From contig URVL01000016.1 of the NCBI GenBank assembly GCA_900551265.1, positions 1 through 24,049 of the forward strand: DNA of 24,049 nucleotides, written 5' to 3'. Position 1 is the stretch's first letter; the number at the start of each line of letters is the position of its first letter. The notes beneath the pieces were generated by a model that saw nothing but the letters and a program-made list of their open reading frames with translations, did no database searches and was not told the origin of the DNA. The DNA comes from an uncultured Eubacteriales bacterium. Lineage in GTDB: Bacteria > Bacillota > Clostridia > Oscillospirales > QAMX01. Made by a program: the position numbers and the translations under genes. This document shows, piece by piece, positions 15,141 to 21,404 of this stretch.

Positions 15141-15176
15141 ACGAGAGTTGTTCCGTAGCCATGCTCTCGTTTTTTT
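15141..15176 (+). terminator. Terminator of the ECF S-component gene
   Basis: ACGAGAG (15141-15147) pairs with CTCTCGT (15164-15170), followed by seven T. The loop is 16 bases. Confidence 0.75.
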
Positions 15177-15278
15177 ACGATATTGAAAAGGTAAAAATTA
15201 CTGTAGACAAAGCATGCGCGCTTACGTTCATGCAAGAGAGAATATAAGAGAGGTTATTTAAAAAGTTAGCTATATACA

Positions 15279-15319
15279 AAGAAAAACCAACTATCTCCTT
15301 GATAGTTGGTTTTTCTTTT
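15279..15319. terminator. Terminator of the GNAT gene (bidirectional form)
   Basis: GAAAAACCAACTATC (15281-15295) pairs perfectly with GATAGTTGGTTTTTC (15301-15315) around TCCTT. Flanking A/T runs make it usable from the minus-strand gene ending at 15387. Confidence 0.9.
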
Positions 15320-15386
15320 GTCTGACTGCGACGAAATAGATATTTTCGATTTCTCGGAGGTGGGAGTTTCATGTAAGGGAGATTGG

Positions 15387-15917
15387 TTATTTAGAAAAAT
15401 ACTGCTCTCTGGTAATTAATAGTTCAATATTATCGTTTTCTTTGTTGCATTCTTTAAAACCAGCTGCAAGATGTGTTCGAACAGCAGCTGTCCGATTCAC
15501 TTCAAAACTATTATGGATAGCATCGACATTTAAGTTCACAAAGGCATACTCTAGAAGTAATTTCAACGCCTCGACCGCGTAACCTTGCCCTCGAAATTTA
15601 GCATCTAAAACGATGCCCATTTCATGCCACGGTGCAGTATCGCTTTTATGGATATTAACCTCACCAATAAACTTGCCATCATGCGACCGTGTTATATAGG
15701 CATAAAATCGTTCTGGTTCTTGACCAATAAACCAGTCGTACCAGTTTTTCCATTGCTCTTCGGGAAAATCAATACAGCCGCTGTCTTTGTGATATCCTCT
15801 AAAGTCCAAATCGTATCCTTTATTATAGTCCATGGTAGCAGCATCGTTTAGTAATTGTTGTCGATACCATAAATCACGGTATTGAGGAACATACAATTTT
15901 AATTGACTATCTAACAC
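15387..15917 (-). CDS. GNAT-family N-acetyltransferase
   Basis: GTG at 15917 follows GGAGAG with 7-base spacing; the ATG at 15941 has no ribosome site. The product is 176 residues. The acetyl-CoA fold is shown by YAYITRSHDGKFIGEVNIH (strands 2-4), MGIVLDAKFRGQGYAVEALK (the V-x-x-x-x-RGxGYA pyrophosphate loop) and NRTAAVRTHLAAGFK (the late motif B helix). Members of this RimJ/RimL-like branch acetylate small amines or protein N-termini, and the substrate here is unknown. The gene is clearly more AT-rich than its host neighbours, and its position beside a prophage insertion site suggests it may have been acquired. It is monocistronic. Confidence 0.88.
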   Translation of the reverse strand: MLDSQLKLYVPQYRDLWYRQQLLNDAATMDYNKGYDLDFRGYHKDSGCIDFPEEQWKNWYDWFIGQEPERFYAYITRSHDGKFIGEVNIHKSDTAPWHEMGIVLDAKFRGQGYAVEALKLLLEYAFVNLNVDAIHNSFEVNRTAAVRTHLAAGFKECNKENDNIELLITREQYFSK

Positions 15918-16056
15918 AAAACAACTCTCCAAATACCACATAATTTAGTATGAAAATCAATTGCTCCGCAGAACAAAGCTACCAATTTTTCACTTGGTTC
16001 TCTTTTCACTGGAAACGGCAATTTTAGAGAAAAAGTGAAAAGTGAATAGAGAAAAG

Positions 16057-16107
16057 GCCAAAAAGAAACAACAATTTTCGATCAGAAGATTGTTGTTTCT
16101 TTTTGGC
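16057..16107 (-). terminator. Terminator of the tRNA-Ser gene at the prophage junction
   Basis: A 19-bp perfect stem, with left arm GCCAAAAAGAAACAACAAT, has a 13-base loop and starts within the CCA end of the tRNA fragment. This is probably the native terminator of the tRNA-Ser gene, left on the host side of the phage insertion. Confidence 0.8.
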
Positions 16108-16128
16108 GGAGAAGGAGGGAATCGAACC
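16104..16128 (-). other. Prophage attachment site: 3' end of a tRNA-Ser gene
   Basis: The minus strand reads GGTTCGATTCC, then CTCCTTCTCCGCCA. This equals a T-loop, the 3' half of the T-stem (CCCTC), the acceptor strand (CTTCTCC), discriminator G and CCA. The acceptor CTTCTCC with G73 matches Gram-positive tRNA-Ser (GCU) genes. Upstream of the GGTTC the sequence is no longer tRNA, so only the last 25 nucleotides are present: the classic att core beside a tyrosine integrase. The intact tRNA gene should lie at the far end of the prophage. Confidence 0.85.
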
Positions 16129-16173
16129 ATACATATAAATAAAAAAATAGGATATATAGCTTGACTTTTTTAA

Positions 16174-17220
16174 TTAATTAGCATTCTTGTTAGCATTTTT
16201 GAATTTGTCGTAATAGGATTGCATGGCATTAACACTTTTTTTACGATCTAATTCTGAGATGTGTGTATATATTTTGCGCATGGTTTGATCGTCTGACCAT
16301 CCTCCAATCTCCATGGCTATTTTTTCAGGCATACCTAAATGATAAGCTAATGAAGCAAAACTATGACGTAAGCCATGTACACCAACAAGAGGCAAATGAT
16401 ACTTTTCACAAATTGAATTTATGCCTTTCAACATCCAACTTGCAGACATTGTAACAACCATTTCGTCTTTTTCTTTTACGGAAGAAAGTGCGTCTACAAG
16501 TTGAGACATAATTGGTACGCATCTGCGAGACGAACTATTTTTTGATGTTTCCTTACGGATAAATTTGTTATGCTCGTCTGGAACCGTCGCGCCGCGAACA
16601 TAGACGACTTTATTTGATAAATCTACATCACACCAACGCAGACCCAATATTTCAGACTGACGAAGACTGCAAAGCGCTAATAATGCTGGTATTTCAAATG
16701 GTGTATCTTTTATTGCAGGCATAAAAATTTCAATTTGCTCTGGTGTAAGGAAAGGCTTTGTATGTCTTACTATTTGCGGCAACCTTACATCGATTTTATT
16801 TTTTGTTTCTGAGTAAATTACGCTTGACACAAAGCGCCACGCGTTGCAAAGTGTTTTTGCCGAACATTTCAACGCTTCATTATTCACCGCATTTTGTGCA
16901 ACCTCCAGAGTAATATCCTGTACCCCCAAAGTCATAATACTTTGCAGTCTATTATTCTGTATAATCCTATATCCGCGAATAGTGGAAGGGGAAAGTACAT
17001 TTTCACGGGATGATATATATTTATCGATTGCCTGTGACAATGTGGTGTTTTGCTTTTGAGCAGAAAGTCTTTTCCCACTCAAATACTCCGCTTTGATAAG
17101 CTGGGCAGACTTAATGCACTTCTTTTCAGTAGGTTCCGTGACTGAAATGCTTTCGCCGCCTAAACGCAATTGGATAAACCAATTCCCGGAGGACAGTTTA
17201 CGGGGTTTTGGGACTTTCAT
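16174..17220 (-). CDS. int: Prophage tyrosine integrase
   Basis: The product is 348 residues, the ordinary length of a Tn916/phage-type integrase, catalysing insertion at the tRNA-Ser site 46 bp away. The N-terminal part (to about 55) is an arm-DNA-binding region. Residues 60-145 form the SAM-like core-binding domain. The catalytic domain contains LCSLRQSEILGLRW (Arg187), VHGLRHSFASLAYHLG (His282, Arg285), IGGWSD (Trp308 at the second His position) and the nucleophile Tyr318 in KIYTHI. All active residues are present. The ATG at 17220 begins MKVPKPRKLSSGNWFIQL. It is read toward the attachment site on the minus strand, about 40 bp after the DUF4041 gene, probably co-transcribed with it. Confidence 0.96.
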   Translation of the reverse strand: MKVPKPRKLSSGNWFIQLRLGGESISVTEPTEKKCIKSAQLIKAEYLSGKRLSAQKQNTTLSQAIDKYISSRENVLSPSTIRGYRIIQNNRLQSIMTLGVQDITLEVAQNAVNNEALKCSAKTLCNAWRFVSSVIYSETKNKIDVRLPQIVRHTKPFLTPEQIEIFMPAIKDTPFEIPALLALCSLRQSEILGLRWCDVDLSNKVVYVRGATVPDEHNKFIRKETSKNSSSRRCVPIMSQLVDALSSVKEKDEMVVTMSASWMLKGINSICEKYHLPLVGVHGLRHSFASLAYHLGMPEKIAMEIGGWSDDQTMRKIYTHISELDRKKSVNAMQSYYDKFKNANKNAN

Positions 17221-17263
17221 ATTTAACTACCTCAATATTGTGATCATTTATATAAGCTATATT

Positions 17264-18727
17264 TTATCCAACATAATCTTCCATTTTATACGTACTTGTA
17301 TAAAGTTTTTCAGATAATTGTGACTGTCTAAATTCTTCTGCAAGCATAGTTTTTGTAAATTCTGCGGACGGATCAATTTCCATCACAAGTTTTTCTAATT
17401 CTTCAACAGTGGAATAAAAAAATTCTTTACGTAAATTTACTTTATTGACTCTCTTTTCTTTAAGTGTATCATGCAGTCGGCTTTCTAGGTCAACGGCATC
17501 CTCTGAAAAAATAAAACTATGTACATCAAACTTAAAAGGTACACTTGCGTCTCCAAGTTCATCTATACGATCTTGTGGATTGATGCGTCTTGTCATTCCA
17601 ATTTTAAATATATTTTCACCAAAAGAACCAAGATTAGAAATAATATATATATTCCCAGCTTTACCGTTTTGCAGATTTATAATATTATCTTTTTTAATCA
17701 AAACGTCTGAGAGCTTGGATTCAAGGCTAATAATGCGTTGTTGTAGCTGGTTGGCTTCTGTTTCACTAGCATTTTCTAACTGTGACTTTATGCGTTCAAT
17801 TTCATTGGTATATTTCGATTCTTCTTGTTCAATTTTCTTTCGTTCTTCTTCCAAAGCCCTGCGTTCTGCTGCTTCTTGCCTAATTTGCTCACGGATAGCT
17901 GCTTGTTCTTGGCGCGCTTGTTCTTTCTTAATATAGTAGTTATACTCAATCTTAACTGCATTTATAAAAAGATATTCAATTTCACCGATAAAACGCGAGA
18001 GTGTACCTGCAATACTCTGATTCCCATCTGAAGCAATTTCCAGATACTTTTTTGTAATCTTTTTTATATTATCAATTGCGCGATCTAGTTTTTCATATTT
18101 TAAATCATAAAGAACATTTTGCAATTCCGCCTTAAGTGCAATGACCATAAGTTTATAAATTGCTTGATTTGTTTTTGTTGTATAGCGTACTGCATATTGA
18201 TTAAAAACAAATTCTATTTGTCTATTGTTATCACGGAAAGCACGGCGCAAATCTTGAATATCCATACAGTGGAGTTTCAATATTATAGATGGAGCCAAAT
18301 CATCTAGTACTTGTATATCTTCAGGAGATAAAGTTGTAGTTTTTTCGCCAGAATAAAAATCGGCATAATGTGAAATTGAATATTCAATACTTTTATAAAT
18401 TTCACGTGATTTTATCAATTTATTTGTTGAAGTATGCAATTGTTTATTTAGAGCCGCTTCTTTTTCCGTTAATTCATTAATAGTATCATTCTGCTCCATA
18501 ATCGTTGCACTGTTTTGCGCAATGATTTTATTGCCATCTTCAATCGCCGCTTGTATTTTCTCGTATTCAGTATAACGAAGTCCGTCAATTTTTTTTTGAA
18601 ATTCTTCGCAAGCTTTTTTATAAGATTCCAAATCATCATGCAATGACTGTATCTGTTTTAATAGTTTTTGATTTTGATCTTCTACACGTTTTAATTCTCT
18701 TGCAGCTTTTCTTCCGAATAAATCCAT
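17264..18727 (-). CDS. DUF4041 coiled-coil protein with C-terminal GIY-YIG (MUG113/T5orf172) nuclease-like domain
   Basis: ATG at 18727 follows GGTGGTG with 9-base spacing; the ATG at 18748 has no ribosome site. The product is 487 residues. Residues 1-115 are coiled coil (RKAARELKRVEDQNQKLL and on). Residues about 120-260 are the DUF4041 core (KLHCMDIQDLRRAFRDNN region). Residues 265-350 are a charged E/R/K/Q-rich coiled coil. Residues 359-443 are GIY-YIG-like: GNIYIISNLG, ENIFKIGMTRR, then DRIDELGDAS and LESRLHDTLKEKRVNKV, holding Tyr, Gly, Arg and Glu candidates. Proteins of this build recur in phages and islands near integrase and repressor genes. Their role is unproven, and an exclusion or defence function is an inference. 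Consensus promoter at 18761-18789. Likely expressed in the lysogen. Confidence 0.85.
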   Translation of the reverse strand: MDLFGRKAARELKRVEDQNQKLLKQIQSLHDDLESYKKACEEFQKKIDGLRYTEYEKIQAAIEDGNKIIAQNSATIMEQNDTINELTEKEAALNKQLHTSTNKLIKSREIYKSIEYSISHYADFYSGEKTTTLSPEDIQVLDDLAPSIILKLHCMDIQDLRRAFRDNNRQIEFVFNQYAVRYTTKTNQAIYKLMVIALKAELQNVLYDLKYEKLDRAIDNIKKITKKYLEIASDGNQSIAGTLSRFIGEIEYLFINAVKIEYNYYIKKEQARQEQAAIREQIRQEAAERRALEEERKKIEQEESKYTNEIERIKSQLENASETEANQLQQRIISLESKLSDVLIKKDNIINLQNGKAGNIYIISNLGSFGENIFKIGMTRRINPQDRIDELGDASVPFKFDVHSFIFSEDAVDLESRLHDTLKEKRVNKVNLRKEFFYSTVEELEKLVMEIDPSAEFTKTMLAEEFRQSQLSEKLYTSTYKMEDYVG

Positions 18728-18760
18728 AATTTTTTCACCACCAAACATTATATTTTTATA

Positions 18761-18789
18761 ATTTTAACAGACGTATTTCAATATTGCAA
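18761..18789 (-). promoter_or_regulatory. Promoter of the DUF4041 gene
   Basis: On the minus strand TTGCAA (18789-18784), 17 bp, TAAAAT (18766-18761). The start codon is 34 bases downstream of the -10. Confidence 0.7.
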
Positions 18790-18828
18790 CACAATATAAA
18801 AAATATAGGAATTTTTTTCTTTTTTGAC

Positions 18829-18857
18829 TTTACAAATAAGAACATTTGTTCTATAAT
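18829..18857 (+). promoter_or_regulatory. Promoter with LexA-type box for the 29-aa peptide gene
   Basis: TTTACA (18829-18834), 17 bp, TATAAT (18852-18857). The spacer holds AGAACATTTGTTCT (18839-18852), a perfect palindrome that matches the Gram-positive LexA/DinR core GAAC-N4-GTTC. LexA bound here would cover the region between -35 and -10. It differs completely from the three CI operators at 19466-19529. Confidence 0.75.
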
Positions 18858-18887
18858 AACAACACTAAAATAGAAAGGTGTTGCCAG

Positions 18888-18977
18888 GTGAAAAGTGAAA
18901 TTATAAAGTTGATAGAGAGAGCCACAAAAAAACAGTTAAAAGTTATATATAGAATTATAAAGAAAATCATACAATAA
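18888..18977 (+). CDS. Small cationic prophage peptide (29 aa), putatively SOS-controlled
   Basis: GTG at 18888 follows AAAGGTG. The frame runs 29 codons to TAA. The product begins MKSEIIKLIERATKKQLK and ends in VIYRIIKKIIQ. It has nine Lys/Arg against two Glu, and hydrophobic residues spaced for an amphipathic helix. It has its own promoter and terminator and is convergent with the repressor gene. Small helical proteins of this outline (an EIIKLI part followed by a QLKxIY part) are frequent beside clostridial phage repressors and usually unannotated. Possible roles are antirepressor, membrane-acting SOS peptide, or leader-like partner; none is shown. Confidence 0.6.
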   Translation: MKSEIIKLIERATKKQLKVIYRIIKKIIQ

Positions 18978-18993
18978 TCAAATATCAAAATAT

Positions 18994-19033
18994 AAGAAAG
19001 CGACGGTCTAAATTTGATCGTCGCTTTCTTTTT
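18994..19033. terminator. Terminator between the peptide gene and the repressor gene
   Basis: AAGAAAGCGACG (18994-19005) pairs with CGTCGCTTTCTT (19019-19030), followed by T. It serves the plus-strand peptide gene. It overlaps the last codons of the repressor on the other strand. Confidence 0.85.
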
Positions 19034-19403
19034 GCATGTCTGCAACTAATTGGGTCGCCACTTTTTCGAGCATTTCCCACTGTTCGGAAGATAGCCGGGA
19101 CAAGGCATAAATAAATCTACGTTTGAAATCTGGTTCTCCTGCCAGTATATTGCCAAAAAAATCTGCGAGTTCTTCGTCCGGCGTGACAGGGTCAAACATT
19201 TCCCCTTCCCCTGTTCGCAGCCAAATTTCATTGATGCCAAATTCCCGGCAGATATCAGCAATAGTTCGGTCACTAGGTTGTGACGTACCTGCGCATAATT
19301 GAGATACAAATGCTTGAGATACTTTAATCTTCTTAGCAAAATCAGTTTTTCTTATCCCTGACACAGATATAACTTTATTTATCCTATCTTTTAGTTCACT
19401 CAA
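19008..19403 (-). CDS. CI-type prophage repressor (XRE family, without peptidase domain)
   Basis: TTG at 19403 follows GGAGGTG with 7-base spacing; the upstream in-frame residues (FLIIYDLIFIVLE) are the control region read through. The product is 131 residues. SELKDRINKVISVSGIRKTD begins a lambda-like HTH with FAKKIKVSQAFVSQLCAG as turn and recognition helix, and SDRTIADICREFGINEIWLR closes it. The C-terminal 60 residues are acidic and helical (DEELADFFGNIL, then SSEQWEMLEKVATQLV) and contain no LexA/CI-like Ser-Lys peptidase. Induction would therefore not go by RecA-stimulated self-cleavage, and an antirepressor is expected. This makes the LexA-box peptide next to it interesting. The promoter at 19429-19457 reads leftward from the operator region. 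Confidence 0.9.
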   Translation of the reverse strand: MSELKDRINKVISVSGIRKTDFAKKIKVSQAFVSQLCAGTSQPSDRTIADICREFGINEIWLRTGEGEMFDPVTPDEELADFFGNILAGEPDFKRRFIYALSRLSSEQWEMLEKVATQLVADMQKESDDQI

Positions 19404-19428
19404 AAGTATCACCTCCAATACAATAAAT

Positions 19429-19457
19429 ATTAAATCATAGATAATTAAAAAAGTCAA
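19429..19457 (-). promoter_or_regulatory. Repressor promoter (PRM-like)
   Basis: On the minus strand TTGACT (19457-19452), 17 bp, TTTAAT (19434-19429). Operator O1 lies directly upstream of the -35, where bound repressor could contact polymerase. Confidence 0.75.
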
Positions 19458-19465
19458 GAAGATTA

Positions 19466-19529
19466 TTTAAGTGACTTAAAAAATATGCTTGACTTTTTAA
19501 GTTGCTTATGATATTATATAAGCAACTTA
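19466..19529. promoter_or_regulatory. Three-operator lysogeny switch and early promoter PR
   Basis: O1 is TTTAAGTGACTTAAA (19466-19480), perfectly symmetric. O2 is TAAGTTGCTTA (19498-19508) and O3 is TAAGCAACTTA (19519-19529), exact reverse complements of each other with centres 21 bp apart. The shared half-site is TTAAG. The rightward promoter TTGACT (19489-19494), 17 bp, TATTAT (19512-19517) is covered by O2 in its spacer and O3 just downstream. Repressor at O2/O3 would block early transcription. Confidence 0.85.
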
Positions 19530-19553
19530 AAAGATAGACAAGGAGTGATTCAA

Positions 19554-19727
19554 ATGAGCGAACGAGACAAAGAAATCTTGTCCAAACTTGCAGCGGCATG
19601 CGAGGTTTTACCGGATGGAAAGCGTGAATTTTTAATTGGATACGCGGAAGGCGTAGTGGCAATGAAGAAAAAGGAACAGGAGGCGAAGCGTAGTGAAGGA
19701 ACTCAAGAAAGCAGCGAATCGGTATAA
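19554..19727 (+). CDS. First early prophage gene, small protein (57 aa)
   Basis: ATG at 19554 follows AAGGAG with 8-base spacing; the in-frame GTG at 19545 overlaps that site. The product, MSERDKEILSKLAAACEVLP then GKREFLIGYAEGVVAMKKKE, resembles the small helical proteins that open the early operons of clostridial phages (the LPDxKREFLxGYAEG segment recurs in my memory of these). No function is known. It has no HTH. Its end overlaps the next gene by 35 bp. It is the first gene under PR, so repressed in the lysogen. Confidence 0.8.
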   Translation: MSERDKEILSKLAAACEVLPDGKREFLIGYAEGVVAMKKKEQEAKRSEGTQESSESV

Positions 19728-19935
19728 CGACTTGATTGCCATGGTGTGCGGGCGGGCTTTTGTCAAATACGGCAGGCTGGATTATGCGGCATTCAGTAAT
19801 GAAGTTGGAATCAGCGTATCGACACTGAGAAGACGGCTTGAAGATCCGGAAACAATTACGCTGGGAGAGCTACATAAAATTGCATCTGCACTTAAACTCG
19901 AGCAGGACGAAATAAAGGAGAAATTGCCGGTATGA
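19693..19935 (+). CDS. Cro-like HTH protein of the prophage (80 aa)
   Basis: GTG at 19693 follows AGGAGG (19678-19683). The product has YGRLDYAAFSNEVGISVSTL followed by RRRLEDPETITLGELHKIAS, a lambda-type HTH with EDPxTITLxEL as commonly seen in phage regulators of Firmicutes. It ends LEQDEIKEKLPV. It is single-domain, second gene under PR, opposite to the repressor. A Cro-like role at the O1-O3 sites is likely but not shown. Its TGA stop overlaps the ATG of the next gene (ATGA). Confidence 0.85.
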   Translation: MKELKKAANRYNDLIAMVCGRAFVKYGRLDYAAFSNEVGISVSTLRRRLEDPETITLGELHKIASALKLEQDEIKEKLPV

Positions 19936-20078
19936 AGCAGCGTATCCGCCTGATTTATAAAAATTGCGAGGTATGTGGAGAACGGTTTCCGGCATCGATT
20001 GGGAGCATGGAGCGGTATTGCAGCGTATGCTGGACCGGAAAATATCCGTTACTGAGTTTGCAAATATACTCGGTGTGA
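19932..20078 (+). CDS. Small zinc-ribbon-like protein (48 aa)
   Basis: ATG at 19932 overlaps the preceding stop as ATGA, so translation is probably coupled. The product has MKQRIRLIYKNCEVCGERFP followed by a YCSVCWTGKYP segment: two CxxC knuckles about 20 residues apart, a minimal zinc ribbon. It resembles the short treble-clef proteins in phage early operons. The last 105 bp are shared, in another frame, with the start of the next HTH gene if that gene begins at 19973. Confidence 0.6.
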   Translation: MKQRIRLIYKNCEVCGERFPASIGSMERYCSVCWTGKYPLLSLQIYSV

Positions 20079-20197
20079 CACGGCCTTATTTGAACAACGT
20101 CATAAACGGTTCGGCAAATTCTGAGGGATTGCAGGCGCGCATCAACGAGTATCTTGCAATACCGCCCGACTTTCGAGCCACCAAGACAAATTCTTGA
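19973..20197 (+). CDS. Phage HTH protein overlapping the zinc-ribbon gene
   Basis: The frame encodes VLQRMLDRKISVTEFANIL, then GVTRPYLNNVINGSANSEGL, then QARINEYLAIP: a clear XRE-type HTH that ends at TGA 20195-20197. The start is uncertain. ATG 19973 (after GCGAGG, close spacing) gives 74 residues. TTG 20018 (after GGAG) and ATG 20027 are alternatives that begin just before the first helix. In related proteins the domain begins a few residues before the helix, which favours a start before 20018. It is a regulator or a DNA-binding accessory in the early operon. Confidence 0.7.
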   Translation: MWRTVSGIDWEHGAVLQRMLDRKISVTEFANILGVTRPYLNNVINGSANSEGLQARINEYLAIPPDFRATKTNS

Positions 20198-20236
20198 CGC
20201 ATAAATGTCGGTTTGCAAAACGAAAGGAGGTGACAC

Positions 20237-20434
20237 ATGAAACACCGTACAGTTCCCTACCCTGATAACCCGGTAATCAAGATAGACGTCAACGAGATTC
20301 CGGAAGAAATAAAATGGGATCTTGCGAGGGCGACCTATGAAGCCGTGTTGAGAAGCTTACGCGACCCGGAACAGCGCGCGATCATAGAGGCCCGCAAAAA
20401 GCTGAACGCCGAAAAAGCTCACGAAGGGAGGTAA
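20237..20434 (+). CDS. Early prophage protein, unknown (65 aa)
   Basis: ATG at 20237 follows AAAGGAGGTGACAC, a strong ribosome site. The product, MKHRTVPYPDNPVIKIDVNE then EIKWDLARATYEAVLRSLRD, is soluble with one predicted long helix and a basic end (EARKKLNAEKAHEGR). I do not recognise the family. Separated from the previous gene by 39 bp and from the next by 9 bp, it belongs to the PR operon. Confidence 0.75.
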   Translation: MKHRTVPYPDNPVIKIDVNEIPEEIKWDLARATYEAVLRSLRDPEQRAIIEARKKLNAEKAHEGR

Positions 20435-20443
20435 TAGTCTTTG

Positions 20444-20929
20444 ATGGAACAAAAAGAAAAGGCCGCGCTGACACCACAGACGCGACCACGTGAAATGAAC
20501 CACGAAATTATTATAGCAGAAATGGCGCTGGTTTGTCAAACGGAACATTTGCGGGAGACAATCGGCGGTAAGATTTCCACCCGTGACTGTGTAAAAACGC
20601 TAAAGGCGCTTTATCCGGGGTTTGACAAGACACTGCTGTCAAAATGCATGAACACCGCGCATTACGGCGTTGTATTACACCGGAATGGGATGGCCGCATT
20701 ACGACAGGCATTCCCGGAGCTTGACGCTCAGAATGCGCCAGAATCCAAAATGCGGCGTAAATCCGACGGGCATAAGTTTACATGCCGTGTGCAGGCTCGA
20801 TTGCCTGACGAGCAATACAGCGAGTTGCAACGGTTCATACGTGCTGACGGTTACTGTACGATGCAGGACTGGATTTCCGATCAGATACGGAAGTACCTGA
20901 AACGTAAAAGAAGGGAGAAAAGAAAATGA
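20444..20929 (+). CDS. Early prophage protein, unknown (161 aa)
   Basis: ATG at 20444 follows GGGAGG. The first 100 residues (MNHEIIIAEMALVCQTEHLR, then DCVKTLKALYPGFDKTLLSK, then YGVVLHRNGMAALRQAFPE) look like a small helical domain. The last 55 (TCRVQARLPDEQYSELQRFI, then YCTMQDWISDQIRKYLKRK) have the sheet-helix-helix order of a ribbon-helix-helix or CopG-like DNA-binding motif: a short strand, then two helices, with a very basic tail. A DNA-binding function is inferred only from this pattern. The stop overlaps the next start as ATGA. Confidence 0.75.
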   Translation: MEQKEKAALTPQTRPREMNHEIIIAEMALVCQTEHLRETIGGKISTRDCVKTLKALYPGFDKTLLSKCMNTAHYGVVLHRNGMAALRQAFPELDAQNAPESKMRRKSDGHKFTCRVQARLPDEQYSELQRFIRADGYCTMQDWISDQIRKYLKRKRREKRK

Positions 20930-21159
20930 GCATGGTACCAGATTACCCGGATGTACCGGAGAAAGACTATGATTTGCGCTGCGGGATCTGTGGCGGCGGA
21001 ATTGAAGACGACGAATTGTACGGGGTAGACTGGCATGGAAAAGCCGTGTGCGAGGCGTGTGCAAGAGAACAGATAGAAAACGTAACCGCCTACGAACTGT
21101 TCCGGCTGCTGGGATACGATGCATTTGTCTTTCAGCCTGTAAAGGGCGGTGTCGTATGA
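20926..21159 (+). CDS. Zinc-finger-like early prophage protein (77 aa)
   Basis: ATG at 20926 forms an ATGA overlap with the previous gene. The product contains LRCGICGGGIEDDELYGVDW then KAVCEACAREQIENV: two CxxC pairs about 26 residues apart with a conserved Y-x-V-D-W-H segment, a zinc-binding treble-clef/LIM-like fold. Proteins of this outline (a DxxDYDxRC start, a C-terminal LLGY helix) are common in Clostridia phages beside replication genes. They are uncharacterised. It overlaps the next start by 4 bp. Confidence 0.8.
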   Translation: MSMVPDYPDVPEKDYDLRCGICGGGIEDDELYGVDWHGKAVCEACAREQIENVTAYELFRLLGYDAFVFQPVKGGVV

Positions 21160-21404
21160 GTTCAAAATTTGAAGGCGGTGTTAGGTATTATACGAAGGGA
21201 AAAGCGACTGTCAAAATACCATTTCCGGAGCAAGATATCTGTTGCCAGAACTGCAAGTTGATGATTGGAGAGTATATCACACGACGGAGCAGGTGCGCGG
21301 TGACAGGCGAGATTATCCCGGATCCGGAATATATGATCGGATATGACTGTCCATTAACATTTGAAGAAAAGGAGAACGATCATGAGTTTGATTGTAAGCA
21401 GTAA
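21156..21404 (+). CDS. Cysteine-rich early prophage protein (82 aa)
   Basis: ATG at 21156 overlaps the previous stop (ATGA). The product has KIPFPEQDICCQNCKLMIGE, then RSRCAVTGEIIPDPEYMIGY and DCPLTFE. Its cysteines (CCxxC, C-x2-T-G-E, DC) could bind one zinc. This family occurs directly before the gene for the SSB-tail protein in many Gram-positive phages and is probably part of the replication module. Its last 23 bp overlap the next gene in another frame. Confidence 0.8.
   Translation: MSSKFEGGVRYYTKGKATVKIPFPEQDICCQNCKLMIGEYITRRSRCAVTGEIIPDPEYMIGYDCPLTFEEKENDHEFDCKQ

Noticed and set aside
16104..16128. A complete tRNA-Ser gene
   Set aside because: Only the T-loop-to-CCA part is present. 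The sequence upstream on the minus strand has no anticodon arm, so it is an att remnant.
18839..18852. An additional CI operator at the peptide promoter
   Set aside because: GAAC-N4-GTTC shares no half-site with the TTAAG operators of the repressor, so it is assigned to LexA instead.
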